57,889 bases of DNA from Phenylobacterium sp. (GCF_030646615.1 NZ_JAUSLG010000025.1:1-57889), one strand, 5' to 3'. Shown: positions 40,948 through 50,406, counted from the first letter of the stretch. Translations and numbers: made by a program. The notes: generated by a model from the letters alone, not told the origin.

Positions 40948-41000
40948 TGCTCACATCTTCAATTCTTCAAAAGTGCGGGCCGTGGCCCCATACTTGGGGC

Positions 41001-41660
41001 ATGCCCGGCGCGTTTCAATACAGGCCCAAGTTCGTCGATATCCGCGTTCGCCCCCCAAAGCCCGGGGAAGCGGAGCAGGCCGACGACGTTTTCGCTCTCA
41101 AGCCCGGTGAACGCCGTTGCGATCACCCCGGCTGCTCCATGCCCGCGGCGGCCCGGGCGCCGAAGTCCCGGGACATGATGAACGAGCACTACTGGTTCTG
41201 CCAACCGCACGCGGCGGAATACAATCGCAACTGGAACTTCTTCGCCGGCATGAGCGAAGGGGAGATCAAGGCGCGCCAGGAACAGGAACAGACCACCGGC
41301 GGCCGGCCGACCTGGGACTTCAAGGCCAGCCGCAACTCCCGGGAATCGGCGACGTTCGCCAACAACTTCGCCCGCGGCAAAGGCGGCTACCAGGACCCGT
41401 TCAACATGTTCGGCCACGGGGGCGCCCACGGGCCGGGCCCGCAGGCGGCGCCGGCCAGACGGCTGGGCAAGATCGAGCGTAACGCCCTGGCCGACCTCGA
41501 CCTTGACGACAACGCCGAGGGACCGGCCATCCGCGCGCGCTACACCGAGCTGGTCAAGCGCTGCCACCCGGACGCCAATGGCGGCGACCGCTCGGCCGAG
41601 AACAAGCTGCAGCGGGTGATCAAGGCCTATCAGGCCCTGCGCAAGGCGGGCATGGTCTAG
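41001..41660 (+). CDS. J-domain (DnaJ-class) protein with N-terminal unique region
   Basis: A 219-residue co-chaperone with its J domain at the C-terminus (about 155-218). The HPD motif is CHPDANGGD, with RARYTELVKR before it and AYQALRK after it. The first 70 residues include a CDHPGCSMPAAARAPKS stretch with two cysteines, and WFCQPHAAEYNRNWNFF follows; together these may form a small metal site. The start is the ATG at 41001. It would stimulate DnaK on a client not known here. The family context is bolA and cobST. Confidence 0.88.
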   Translation: MPGAFQYRPKFVDIRVRPPKPGEAEQADDVFALKPGERRCDHPGCSMPAAARAPKSRDMMNEHYWFCQPHAAEYNRNWNFFAGMSEGEIKARQEQEQTTGGRPTWDFKASRNSRESATFANNFARGKGGYQDPFNMFGHGGAHGPGPQAAPARRLGKIERNALADLDLDDNAEGPAIRARYTELVKRCHPDANGGDRSAENKLQRVIKAYQALRKAGMV

Positions 41661-41678
41661 GGAGACACGAGGGGCGAG

Positions 41679-42944
41679 GTGCTACGCGGCGAACCCACCA
41701 TCGCGGAGTCGAGGGCCGACCAGGACGCGGTGCGGCGGCGTCGGCCGCTGGCGCGACGTCGTCTCGCCGTGCGCCTGACAGCCGGCGCGCTGGGTGTGAT
41801 GGCCCTGAGCGCCGGAGCCCTGGTCCCGCCCCCGGCCACCCCTGGCGCTGGAGAACAGGCCATGGCCACCTGGGCCGCCTTGCATTTCCCCACGCCGCCG
41901 CCCCAGGCCCCAGCGCAGCTCGCCCAGCAGATCACCGACCTCGGCGCCCGCTTCAATGGTCGGGCGGGCATCGCCGTTCGCGACCTGCAAGGGGGCTGGA
42001 CCGCGACCCATGACGGCGACACCCTCTATCCGCAACAGAGCGTGAGCAAGCTGTGGGTGGCGATCAGCGTGCTGGACGCCGTCGACCAGGGCGCCATCAC
42101 CCTGAACGACCCCGTCACCGTGCGGCGGGAGGACCTGTCCATCTTTCACCAGCCGATCCGCGACCATGTGGGGCGGCGGGGTTACGCGACCACGGTGGGC
42201 GCCCTGCTGGAGAGCGCGGCCACCCGCAGCGATAACGCCGCCAATGACGTCCTGATGCGGCTGGTGGGCGGGCCCGATCAGGTTCGCACGGTGATGACGC
42301 AGAAGGCGCTGGGCGCCATCAGCCTCGGGGATGAGGAGCGCTATTTCCAGACCCGCATCGCCGGCCTCGACTGGCGGCCGGAATTCTCCTTCGGGCGAAG
42401 CTTCTGGCAGGCGCGGGCGGCCATACCCCAGGAGATCCGCCGCCAGGCCCTGGAAGCCTATCTGCAGGACCCCGCCGATGGCGCGAGCCCCGAGGCCGTG
42501 GTGGCGGCCCTGGACCGCCTGCAGGCGGGGGACCTGCTGTCGCCGGAGTCCACCGCTCACCTCCTGGGCCTGATGGCCGCCAGCCAGACGGGGCCCATGC
42601 GCCTGGGCGGCGGCCTGAGCGAGGGCTGGCGTCTGGCCCACAAGACCGGCACCGGCCAGGTCATGGGGGCCCGGGCGACGGGCTATAACGATGTCGGCCT
42701 GCTGACCGCGCCGGATGGACGGGCCTATGCGGTGGCCGTCCTGATCGCCGACACGGAGGCCTCGATCCCCGAACGGCAGGCGCTGATGCAGGCGGTGACC
42801 CGGGCGGTCATCGAACAGCATCAGGTCTTGAGCCCCCTGCCCGCCGATGACGCCCCCTTCGCGCCGGGCGCCCTGGAGACCGCCAATGTCGGGGCCGACC
42901 TCAGCCTGAGATCGGGTTTCCCGGCGCCTTCGCCTCTGCCTTGA
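41679..42944 (+). CDS. Serine hydrolase of the class A beta-lactamase fold
   Basis: A 421-residue protein with an N-terminal arginine-rich stretch and one hydrophobic segment (about 30-50), so it is exported or membrane-anchored. Penicillin-recognising motifs are present: S121-x-x-K124 (QQSVSKLW), S184-D185-N186 and K322-T323-G324. The omega-loop glutamate of true class A enzymes (E-x-x-L-N) is not clear; Glu219/Glu220 in GDEERYF is the nearest candidate. It may therefore be a beta-lactamase-like hydrolase or a peptidase. The GTG start is preceded by GAGGGGCGAG. Its last 44 bases overlap the convergent channel gene. Confidence 0.78.
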   Translation: MLRGEPTIAESRADQDAVRRRRPLARRRLAVRLTAGALGVMALSAGALVPPPATPGAGEQAMATWAALHFPTPPPQAPAQLAQQITDLGARFNGRAGIAVRDLQGGWTATHDGDTLYPQQSVSKLWVAISVLDAVDQGAITLNDPVTVRREDLSIFHQPIRDHVGRRGYATTVGALLESAATRSDNAANDVLMRLVGGPDQVRTVMTQKALGAISLGDEERYFQTRIAGLDWRPEFSFGRSFWQARAAIPQEIRRQALEAYLQDPADGASPEAVVAALDRLQAGDLLSPESTAHLLGLMAASQTGPMRLGGGLSEGWRLAHKTGTGQVMGARATGYNDVGLLTAPDGRAYAVAVLIADTEASIPERQALMQAVTRAVIEQHQVLSPLPADDAPFAPGALETANVGADLSLRSGFPAPSPLP

Positions 42945-44007
42945 CCATCGCCTCGAAGTCCAGCCGATCGCGGGGCAGCACGTGGGGCAGTTCGGTTTGC
43001 AGGAAGGCGATCATCTTTTCCCGCACCTCGCAGCGCAGGTCGAAGGTGGTCGGCGCATTGCGGGCGCTGACCAGGCAGCGCACCTGCATGGTGCGCTCCG
43101 ACGCGTCGGTGACCGCCAGATTGACCACATTGCCGTCCCACAGGGGCGAGGCCTTGGCGATCTCCTCCAGCTTGGCGCGCAGGACGTCTATGGGCGCGGT
43201 GTAGTCCACATAGAGCATGGTCGTGCCGATCAGGGAGGCGGTCTCGCGCGTCCAGTTCTGGAACGGCTGCTGGATGAAATAGGTGAGCGGCAGGACCATG
43301 CGCCGCCAGTCCCAGAGCCGGACCACCACATAGGTCGAGGTGATCTCCTCGATCTGCCCCCACTCGTTCTCGACGATGACGGCGTCGTCGATGCGGATCG
43401 GCTGGGTGGTGGCGATCTGCACCCCGGCGATCAGGTTGGTCAGGAAGGGCTGCAGGGCGAGGCCGGCGATGATGCCCGCCGCCCCGGCCGAGGCGAGCAG
43501 GCTGATGCCGTACTGGCGAACCCCCGGGAAGGTCATGAGGGCCGCGCCCATGGTCAGGACGACGATCAGCGTCCCCGCCGTCCGGGTCAGGATCTTGGTC
43601 TGGGTGACATGCTTGCGCGCCAGGAGGTTGTCTTCGGCGTCAAGCTTCAGGCCCCGAACATAGAGCAGGCTCCAGATGTCGAGGGCGGTGAGCGCGCTCC
43701 AGCCCACCAAGGCGACGAACCCTAGGCCCAGCATGCGGCGCAGGGCTGCGACGCCGCCGTCCCCAAGCTGGGCGAAGCTGGCGGCGGCGGCGAGGCCAAG
43801 GATCAGGGCCGCCAGGCGGGTCGGCCTGCGGAGCTTGGCGACGAGGGTCGACCAGTAGACGTCCTTGCTGCGCAAGCTCCGGCGGATCATCCGCGCCACG
43901 AGTTCGTGCAGCAGGAGGCCGAGCGCGGCCCCCACCGCCAGGATGGCCAGGTTCACCAGCCAGAGCGGCGCCCATTCGGGCCGGTAGGAGAAGATCAGAT
44001 CCGACAT
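42901..44007 (-). CDS. MscS-type mechanosensitive channel (YnaI-like)
   Basis: A 368-residue channel with five membrane segments (about 15-37, 64-84, 92-112, 143-165, 168-190). The last pore helix is SAGAAGIIAGLALQPFLTNLIAGVQ, followed by the beta-domain IRIDDAVIVENEWGQIEEITSTYVVVRLWDWRRMVLPLTYF, matching the YnaI/MscM-like subgroup. The ATG at 44007 is preferred over an upstream in-frame start because the membrane segment follows it directly. It is not in the same subgroup as the shorter MscS near 28 kb. Confidence 0.88.
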   Translation of the reverse strand: MSDLIFSYRPEWAPLWLVNLAILAVGAALGLLLHELVARMIRRSLRSKDVYWSTLVAKLRRPTRLAALILGLAAAASFAQLGDGGVAALRRMLGLGFVALVGWSALTALDIWSLLYVRGLKLDAEDNLLARKHVTQTKILTRTAGTLIVVLTMGAALMTFPGVRQYGISLLASAGAAGIIAGLALQPFLTNLIAGVQIATTQPIRIDDAVIVENEWGQIEEITSTYVVVRLWDWRRMVLPLTYFIQQPFQNWTRETASLIGTTMLYVDYTAPIDVLRAKLEEIAKASPLWDGNVVNLAVTDASERTMQVRCLVSARNAPTTFDLRCEVREKMIAFLQTELPHVLPRDRLDFEAMVKAEAKAPGNPISG

Positions 44008-44146
44008 GGGTGGACTCTCAGGGCGCCTCGGGGGCCGGAACAAGGCTCCAACGCCGAAGGACGCCAAGAGATCGCCCGGCCAGCTCCCGATCGTGTCGGA
44101 AACCCGCAGGCGCCCGCCTGACAGGCGCCGGCGTCACGTCAGCGGT

Positions 44147-44530
44147 TCAAGGGGCGAAGCTGGACCGCGCCTTGATCCCCCAGTGGCCGCCCTCGCAGGT
44201 CACCACATAGATGGAGTCAAACCCGCCGATGATGCTGCCGTCTGTCCGATAGCGGGTGAAGCGGGTGTTGATATGCACCTTGTCCGGCCCCGAATGGATG
44301 ATCTCGCGCTTCTCCCAGGCCGAGTGATCCCAGTCCTTGAGGGAGGCGTGGTCGAACGTCGCCTGCGTCTGGTCGCCCTTGTTGATGATCCGCATCGTGT
44401 TGGACGCCAGACGGATCGAGGGGAAGTTGAAGGTCTGTTCGAAGGCCTTCATGTCGCGGCCATTGAAGGCGGCCATGAAGGCGTCGAGGCAGGCCATGGC
44501 GGCGGCCTCGGAGTGTTCGTTGCGGCTCAT
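44147..44530 (-). CDS. NTF2-like (SnoaL-type) protein
   Basis: A 127-residue protein of the NTF2-like fold: helices at the N-terminus (ACLDAFMAAFNGRDMKAFEQTFNFP) and final strands SIIGGFDSIYVVTCEGGHWGIKARSSF. No catalytic residues can be named. It resembles ketosteroid-isomerase-like proteins of unknown role. It lies just downstream of the efflux operon on the same strand. The ribosome-binding site GGGAGGAG is buried in the hairpin described separately. After its stop, 139 bases to the MscS start hold only a GGCGCC-rich inverted repeat. Confidence 0.72.
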   Translation of the reverse strand: MSRNEHSEAAAMACLDAFMAAFNGRDMKAFEQTFNFPSIRLASNTMRIINKGDQTQATFDHASLKDWDHSAWEKREIIHSGPDKVHINTRFTRYRTDGSIIGGFDSIYVVTCEGGHWGIKARSSFAP

Positions 44531-44533
44531 CGG

Positions 44534-44571
44534 CTCCTCCCGTCGGCCTGTGATCGGCCGTGCGGGAGGAG
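44534..44571 (-). promoter_or_regulatory. Hairpin sequestering the ribosome-binding site of the NTF2-like gene
   Basis: On the minus strand CTCCTCCCG (44571-44563) pairs perfectly with CGGGAGGAG (44542-44534), which is the Shine-Dalgarno sequence three bases before the ATG. Inside, CGGCC pairs with GGCCG around a seven-base loop, with a small internal bulge. No T-run follows, so a terminator is less likely than translational control. Confidence 0.6.
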
Positions 44572-44604
44572 CTTAAGCGCGCGAAGGCGGCGATGAGAAG
44601 GCGA

Positions 44605-46008
44605 TCAGGACTCGGCCTGAACCCAACCACCCCCCAGGGCCTTGAACAGGACGATCTGGGCGTCGGCCACCTGGGCCTGCGACAGGGCCAGCTGAGCCTG
44701 CAGTCCGGCCAGGGTGCGCTCGGCGTCGAGCACGCCCAGGAAGCTGTCGACCCCGGCGTCATAGCGCATCCGCGAGAGGCGGGCGGCGCGTTCCCCCTGG
44801 TCCCGGGCCCGCTGCAGGGCGGCGCGGCGATCCAGGGCCTTGGCGTACTGGGTCAGGGCGATCTCGGTTTCCTGGAGGGCCGTGAGGTTGACCTGCTCGA
44901 AGCTCGCCAGGGCCGCATCGGCCGCAGCGCCGGCCTGGCTGATGCGCGATCGCGCCGCCAGGATATTGGGGAAGCTCCAGGAGATCAGAGGGCCGACGCT
45001 GAACTGATAGTCGTCGCCCAGGTCCGAGGCGTCGGCGCCCAGAGTCGAGATGCTGCCCCCCAGGGTCACGCTGGGATAGAGGCTGGCCGTGGCCACGCCG
45101 ATCCGGGCCGTCGCCGCCGCCAGCCGGCGCTCGGCGGCGCGCACGTCGGGACGCCTCGCCAGAAGGGCCGCACCATCGCCGACGGGAATGGCGGTGGTGA
45201 CTTCGGGCACGACGTTGCAGGCCGCCGCGGCGATCGGCGCCTGGGCCGGCGGACGGCCGGTCAGCACCGCCAGACGGAACAGGGCGCTGTCGCGCTGAGC
45301 CTCAAAGGGCGGCAGGGTGGCGCGGGTGGATTCCAGCTCGGTCTGGGCGCGGGCCACATCGAGGCCGGCCCCGCGGCCGAGGTCGAACTGGCGGCCGGTG
45401 AGATCGGCCGTCTCCTGCTGCAGGTCCAGGGTCTGGCGGGCCGTGGCGATCTGCAGATTGGCGGCGCAGAGATCGGCATAGGCCCGGGCGGTTTCCGCCG
45501 CCACGGTCACCCGGGCGGAGTCCAGCAGGGCCTCGGCCGCGCCTGCGTCGGCGCGGGCCGCCTCCACCGATCGGCGCACCCGACCGAAAAAGTCGACCTC
45601 GTAGGCGGCCTCGAAGCCCGCCTGGAAGCTGTCGTTCTCCCCGTAGGCGCCGGTGACAGGATCTTGCTGCCGAACCCGGGCGGCGCCCGCCGTGGTGGTG
45701 GTCGAGGGCAGGAAGCCGACGCGGGCCTCCCCCAGGGCCGCGCGGACCTGGGCCAGGTTGGCGGCCGCGACGGCGATGTCGCGGTTGGCGCTGAGGGCCT
45801 CGGCCACCAGATCGTCCAGCAGCGGATCCTCATAGAGCCGCCACCAGTCGTCGGGCGCTTGGGCCCCGGTAAAGGGGCCATCGGCCGCGGCGATGAAGGG
45901 ACCGGTCTCAGCGCTCACTGCGGGCGGGAGCTGATAGTCGGGGCCGGCCGCGCAGGCCGACAGGAGAGCCGCGCCGGCGAAAAGGGCGGCCAGACGGGAC
46001 GGGATCAC
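44605..46008 (-). CDS. Outer-membrane efflux lipoprotein, NodT family (RND outer component)
   Basis: A 467-residue outer-membrane channel. A lipobox (LLSAC, Cys19) follows a short signal peptide. Two TolC-like repeats (about 55-260 and 265-455) form the barrel and helical tunnel; signatures WWRLYEDPLLDDLVAEALSANRDI and LLARRPDVRAAERRLAAATARIGVA are typical. It exports drugs or metabolites across the outer membrane together with the RND pump and adaptor genes. Its ATG overlaps the pump stop by four bases. Confidence 0.93.
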   Translation of the reverse strand: MIPSRLAALFAGAALLSACAAGPDYQLPPAVSAETGPFIAAADGPFTGAQAPDDWWRLYEDPLLDDLVAEALSANRDIAVAAANLAQVRAALGEARVGFLPSTTTTAGAARVRQQDPVTGAYGENDSFQAGFEAAYEVDFFGRVRRSVEAARADAGAAEALLDSARVTVAAETARAYADLCAANLQIATARQTLDLQQETADLTGRQFDLGRGAGLDVARAQTELESTRATLPPFEAQRDSALFRLAVLTGRPPAQAPIAAAACNVVPEVTTAIPVGDGAALLARRPDVRAAERRLAAATARIGVATASLYPSVTLGGSISTLGADASDLGDDYQFSVGPLISWSFPNILAARSRISQAGAAADAALASFEQVNLTALQETEIALTQYAKALDRRAALQRARDQGERAARLSRMRYDAGVDSFLGVLDAERTLAGLQAQLALSQAQVADAQIVLFKALGGGWVQAES

Positions 46009-49000
46009 GGGCGGGGCTCCGGAGCTTGGTGAATGATGACGCCGGGTTCGGCGCCAGAGTCGGGGGTGGCGCCCAGCACGACCTTGCGCCCAGGGAGGCG
46101 CTCAGCCAGACGGCGACAGACCACATAGAAGACCGGCGTGAAGATCAGGCCGAAGATGGTCACCCCGATCATCCCGAACACCACGGCGGTGCCCAGGGCC
46201 TGGCGCATCTCCTGGCCGGGGCCGGAGGCGATGGCCAAGGGCAGCACGCCGAAGATGAAAGCGAACGAGGTCATCAGGATCGGGCGTAGTCGGGTCTTGG
46301 CCGCATGCACCGCCGCGTCGAAGCGGTTCATGCCCATCTGATCCTCGGCCTGCTTGGCGAACTCGACGATCAGGATCGCGTTCTTCGCCGCCATGGCCAC
46401 CAGGACGATCAGCCCGACCTGGGTGAGGATGTTGTTGTCCATGCCGCGCATCCAGACCCCGAGCATGGCCGCCAGGATGCTGAGCGGCACGATCAGGATA
46501 ATGGCCAGCGGCAGGGTGAAGGCCTCGTACTGGGCGGCCAGCACCAGGAAGACGAAGACCACCGCCAGGGCGAAGACCAGCAGGGTGGTGTCCCCGGCGG
46601 CCTGTTCCTGATAGGCGAGTTCAGTCCACTGGTAGCTGATCCCGGCCGGCAGGGTCTCGGCCGCCAGGCGCTCCATTTCGGCCAGGGCCTCGCCCGACGA
46701 AATGCCGGGCGCCGCGCCGCCGATGATCTCCGCAGAAGGTGCAAGATTGAACCGCACCACCCGGGCCGGGCCGGAGTCGTCGCGCAGGGTGGCGATGGAG
46801 CCCAGGGGCGCCATGCCCCCCGACACGGTGCGCACCTTCAGATTGGCGATGTCCGACACCTGGGAGCGGCCGGAGGGCTCGGCCTGGGCCGTCACCCGGA
46901 AGGTCCGGCCGAGCATGTTGAAGTCGTTCACATAGGTGGAGCCCAGATAGGTCCCCAGGGTCTGGAACACCTCCGCCGGCTGAACCCCCAGGAGGAGGGC
47001 GCGCTCGCGATCGACATCGGCGGTCACCCGGGGGGCGCCGGTGTTGAACTGGTTGTACACCCCGACGAGCTTGGGATTCTGGGCCGCGGCGCCGGCGAGC
47101 TGATTGGCCGCCTGCTCCAGAGCCGCATAGCCGACGCCGCCGGTGTCCTGGACCATCATCTTGAAGCCGCCGGCGTTGCCAAGGCCTTCCACCGGCGGGG
47201 GGGCCAGGACGAAGATGTTGGCCTCTTCGATGGCGCCCATGCGCTGCATGATCATGCCCGCTATGTTCTGGGCGGCGAGTTCAGAGCCGCGCTCGCCCCA
47301 GTCGGTCAGGCGAATGAAGATGGTGGCGCTGTTGGACGCCATGCTGAAGCTGGCGCCGTCGAGGCCGACGAAGGCGGCCATGTTCTGGACGCCGTCCATG
47401 GCGCCGATCTCGGCGGTCGCCCGCTGCACCACCGCGTCTGTGCGCTCCAGGGAGGCGCCGGGGGGCAGCTGCACCACGCCGATCAGGACGCCCTGGTCCT
47501 GTTCGGGGATGAAGCCCGTCGGCGTCTCGCCCAGGCGCCAGCCGGTGGCCACCAGCAGGACCACATAGGCGACCAGCATGATGAAGCTCATCCGCACCAG
47601 GCGCGCCGTCAGGCGGCCAAACCGATCGCTGAGCCAGTCGAAGCCCTTGTTGAAGCGGTTGGCGGCGCCCGTGAGCGGCGCCATCCAGCGGGGGCCGTGG
47701 GGGGCGTCGTCCTCCCGGTGCGGCTTGAGCAGCAGGGCGGCCAGGGCCGGCGACAGGGTCAGAGAGACCAGCAGCGAGATCACCGTCGCCGCGGCGATGG
47801 TCACCGCGAACTGGCGGTAGAACATTCCCGGAATGCCCGAGACGAAGGCCGTCGGCACGAACACCGCGACCAGCACCAGGCTGATGGCGACCAGGGCCCC
47901 GGAGACTTCCTTCATGGACCTGTGGGCCGCCTCCCGAGGCGAAAGCCCCTCGCGTATGTTCCGCTCCACGTTCTCGACCACGACGATGGCGTCATCGACG
48001 ACGATGCCGACGGCCAGGACCAGGGCGAAGAGGGAGAGCGAGTTCAGCGAATAGCCCAGCGCCAGCTGGACCGCGAAGGTGCCGACCAGGGCGATCGGGA
48101 TCGCCAGGATTGGAATGATCGCCGCCCGCCAGGTGTGCAGGAAGATCACCACCACCAGGACCACCAGCAGCACGGCCTCGATCAGGGTGTGCTGCACCGC
48201 GCTCACCGAGGCGGCCACATATTCGGTGGGGTTGTAGGGGATCTGATAGCTCAGGCCGTTGGGGAAGTTGGGCTCCAGGTCATCCAAGGCCTCGATGATG
48301 CCCTCGGCGGTCGAGAGCGCGTTGGAGCCGGGCTGCTGCAGGACGGCCAGGGCCACCCCACGCTCGCCGCCGAAATAGCCGCGGACGCCATAGTCCTGGG
48401 CGCCGATCTCGACCCGCGCCACGTCGCGCAGGCGAATGGTGCGGCCTTCGTCGTCGCGGCGCAGGACCACGTCGCCGAAGGCTTCCGGCGTCGAGAGGCG
48501 GCCCTGGACTTCCACAGGCAGTTCGCTGGCCACGGCCGGGCCGAAGGGCGGCTGTCCAACGGTGCCGCCGGCGGCCTGCAGATTCTGGGCGCGCAGGGCC
48601 TCGACGATCTCATTGGGCGTCAGATTGCGTTCGGCCGCCTTGCCGGGATCGATCCAGACCCGCATCGAGTAGAGGCCGCCGCCGAAGATCTGCACCTCGC
48701 CCACCCCATCGACCCGCAGCAGCCGGTCGCGAACGGTGGAGTTGGCGTAGTTGCCCACATAGTCGGCGCTCAGATCCTCCGCATCGGCGGTCAGGCCAAC
48801 CACCATGAGGAAGCCGGTGGACTGCTTGTTGACCACCACGCCCACCTGCCGGACCTGTTCGGGCAGCCTGGGCTCAGCCAGGCTCACCCGGTTCTGGACC
48901 AGCACCTGGGCCGAATCCAGATCCGTGCCGGGCTGGAAGGTGACCGTGATCTGCACCGTCCCGTTGGATGAGGACGAGGTCATGTAGATCATGTCCTCGA

Positions 49001-49220
49001 CGCCGTTGATCTCCTGCTCGAGCGGCGCGGCGACCGTCTCGGCCAGGGTCTCGGCCGAGGCGCCGGGATAGTTGGCGATGACCGCGACGGTCGGCGGCGC
49101 GATATCCGGGAACTGGGACAGGGCCAGCAAGGGATAGGCGAACAGGCCGACGAGGGTGATGAACACCGACAGCACCCCGGCGAAGATCGGGCGCTCGATG
49201 AAGAAGTGCGACAGACGCAT
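46005..49220 (-). CDS. RND multidrug efflux transporter, AcrB/MexF type (HAE1)
   Basis: A 1071-residue inner-membrane pump. Membrane segment 1 is FIERPIFAGVLSVFITLVG; twelve helices and two large periplasmic loops are in the usual places. The proton-relay motif GIVVDDAIVVVENVERN lies in helix 4. Family members trim drugs, detergents and aromatic solvents, driven by proton flow. MexF/OqxB-like sequence features fit better than AcrB, but substrates are unknown. It follows the adaptor gene by 40 bases. Confidence 0.96.
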   Translation of the reverse strand: MRLSHFFIERPIFAGVLSVFITLVGLFAYPLLALSQFPDIAPPTVAVIANYPGASAETLAETVAAPLEQEINGVEDMIYMTSSSSNGTVQITVTFQPGTDLDSAQVLVQNRVSLAEPRLPEQVRQVGVVVNKQSTGFLMVVGLTADAEDLSADYVGNYANSTVRDRLLRVDGVGEVQIFGGGLYSMRVWIDPGKAAERNLTPNEIVEALRAQNLQAAGGTVGQPPFGPAVASELPVEVQGRLSTPEAFGDVVLRRDDEGRTIRLRDVARVEIGAQDYGVRGYFGGERGVALAVLQQPGSNALSTAEGIIEALDDLEPNFPNGLSYQIPYNPTEYVAASVSAVQHTLIEAVLLVVLVVVIFLHTWRAAIIPILAIPIALVGTFAVQLALGYSLNSLSLFALVLAVGIVVDDAIVVVENVERNIREGLSPREAAHRSMKEVSGALVAISLVLVAVFVPTAFVSGIPGMFYRQFAVTIAAATVISLLVSLTLSPALAALLLKPHREDDAPHGPRWMAPLTGAANRFNKGFDWLSDRFGRLTARLVRMSFIMLVAYVVLLVATGWRLGETPTGFIPEQDQGVLIGVVQLPPGASLERTDAVVQRATAEIGAMDGVQNMAAFVGLDGASFSMASNSATIFIRLTDWGERGSELAAQNIAGMIMQRMGAIEEANIFVLAPPPVEGLGNAGGFKMMVQDTGGVGYAALEQAANQLAGAAAQNPKLVGVYNQFNTGAPRVTADVDRERALLLGVQPAEVFQTLGTYLGSTYVNDFNMLGRTFRVTAQAEPSGRSQVSDIANLKVRTVSGGMAPLGSIATLRDDSGPARVVRFNLAPSAEIIGGAAPGISSGEALAEMERLAAETLPAGISYQWTELAYQEQAAGDTTLLVFALAVVFVFLVLAAQYEAFTLPLAIILIVPLSILAAMLGVWMRGMDNNILTQVGLIVLVAMAAKNAILIVEFAKQAEDQMGMNRFDAAVHAAKTRLRPILMTSFAFIFGVLPLAIASGPGQEMRQALGTAVVFGMIGVTIFGLIFTPVFYVVCRRLAERLPGRKVVLGATPDSGAEPGVIIHQAPEPRP

Positions 49221-49260
49221 GAAATGCGGTCCCGGAAATGCAGTCGGAAAGGGGGTTAGA

Positions 49261-50406
49261 TCAGTTGGCCGCGGTGGCGGAGGCGGCCGGGGCAGAGGTC
49301 AGGCGCGGCTGATCGGCGCCGCTCTGCTCCTGCCGGGCGATCTTGCCGGGCTGGACCTCGACCTTTTGCCCGGGCATGGCCCGCTGAAGGCCGCCGACGA
49401 TCACGCGATCGTCCGGGCGAAGACCCGTGCGCACGACCCGCAGGCCGCCGCTGGCCGGGCCAAGCTCCAGCGCCTTGACCTGCACCGTGCCCTCGCCATC
49501 GACCACATAGGCCACCCGGCGAACCCCGTCGGTGACGACGGCGGCCTCGGGGATCAGCAGGGCGGGATAGGCGTCGGCGCCGATCATCCGCCCCTGGCCG
49601 AACATGCCCGGCTTCAGGAAGCCATTAGGATTGGCGACCGTGGCGCGCAGGCGCACCGCGCCGGTGTCCCGGTCCACCAGGGCGTCGACGAAGTCCATGC
49701 GGCCGGTCCAGCCGTATTCGGTCTCGTCCTGGAGGCGCACCTGCACCTGAGCCCCCTGGCGCTTTTCGGTCTGCCGCTGATACTTCAACAGCTGAGCTTC
49801 AGAGGCGTCGAAGGCGAAGTGGATCGGGCTGATCGAAACGATGGTGGTGAGGATGTCGCCCGAAGAGGCGCCGCCGCTGACCACATTGCCGGGGTCCACC
49901 TGGCGCTGGGATACGATGCCGGAAACCGGCGCCGTGACCCGGGTGAACTCGACGTCGAGGCGGCGGGCCCGCAGGGTCGCCTGAGCCACCTGGGCCTGGG
50001 CCCGGCGGCTGTCGAATTCTTCCTGCGAAATGGCCTGCGCTTCCAGAAGGCCTTCGGCCCGGGCCAGGTCGGCGCCGGCCAGATCAGCCTGGGCCTGGGC
50101 CGCAGCGAGCGCCGCCTGCGCGGGACGCGGATCGAGGGTGAAGAGCAGCTGGCCCTTGCGGACGGTCTGGCCGTCGGTGAAATGGACGCCCTGAAGGTAG
50201 CCGCCCACCCGGGCGCGGACCTCGACGCGCTCAGGCGCCTCGAAACGGCCGGTGAAGTCGTCCCAATCGACGACCTCCTCCTGCAACGGAACCGACACCG
50301 ACACCGTTGGCGTCGGCATGCCCTGTCCCGCATTGGGGTCGCCGCCGCAGGCGGCAAGACCAAGGAAACCTGCTGCGAAAACCGCAGCTACAAAGAGTCG
50401 TCGCAT
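49261..50406 (-). CDS. RND efflux periplasmic adaptor (membrane fusion protein) lipoprotein
   Basis: A 381-residue adaptor with a lipobox (LAAC, Cys19), so it is anchored in the inner membrane. It shows the lipoyl/barrel region VEVRARVGGYLQGVHFTDGQTV, a helical hairpin (about 100-150) and the beta-barrel ending GGLRVVRTGLRPDDRVIVGGLQRAMPGQKV. It bridges the pump and the outer-membrane channel. It is the first gene of the efflux operon and divergent from the TetR gene. Confidence 0.93.
   Translation of the reverse strand: MRRLFVAAVFAAGFLGLAACGGDPNAGQGMPTPTVSVSVPLQEEVVDWDDFTGRFEAPERVEVRARVGGYLQGVHFTDGQTVRKGQLLFTLDPRPAQAALAAAQAQADLAGADLARAEGLLEAQAISQEEFDSRRAQAQVAQATLRARRLDVEFTRVTAPVSGIVSQRQVDPGNVVSGGASSGDILTTIVSISPIHFAFDASEAQLLKYQRQTEKRQGAQVQVRLQDETEYGWTGRMDFVDALVDRDTGAVRLRATVANPNGFLKPGMFGQGRMIGADAYPALLIPEAAVVTDGVRRVAYVVDGEGTVQVKALELGPASGGLRVVRTGLRPDDRVIVGGLQRAMPGQKVEVQPGKIARQEQSGADQPRLTSAPAASATAAN

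Noticed and set aside
44100..44146. GGCGCC-rich inverted repeat after the NTF2-like gene as a regulatory RNA
   Set aside because: Short self-complementary GC words are frequent here, and no longer stem or T-run supports a specific element.
46305..48971. Long plus-strand open frame within the RND pump
   Set aside because: Antisense shadow of the pump; rich in His/Gln/Asp/Arg with no domain.
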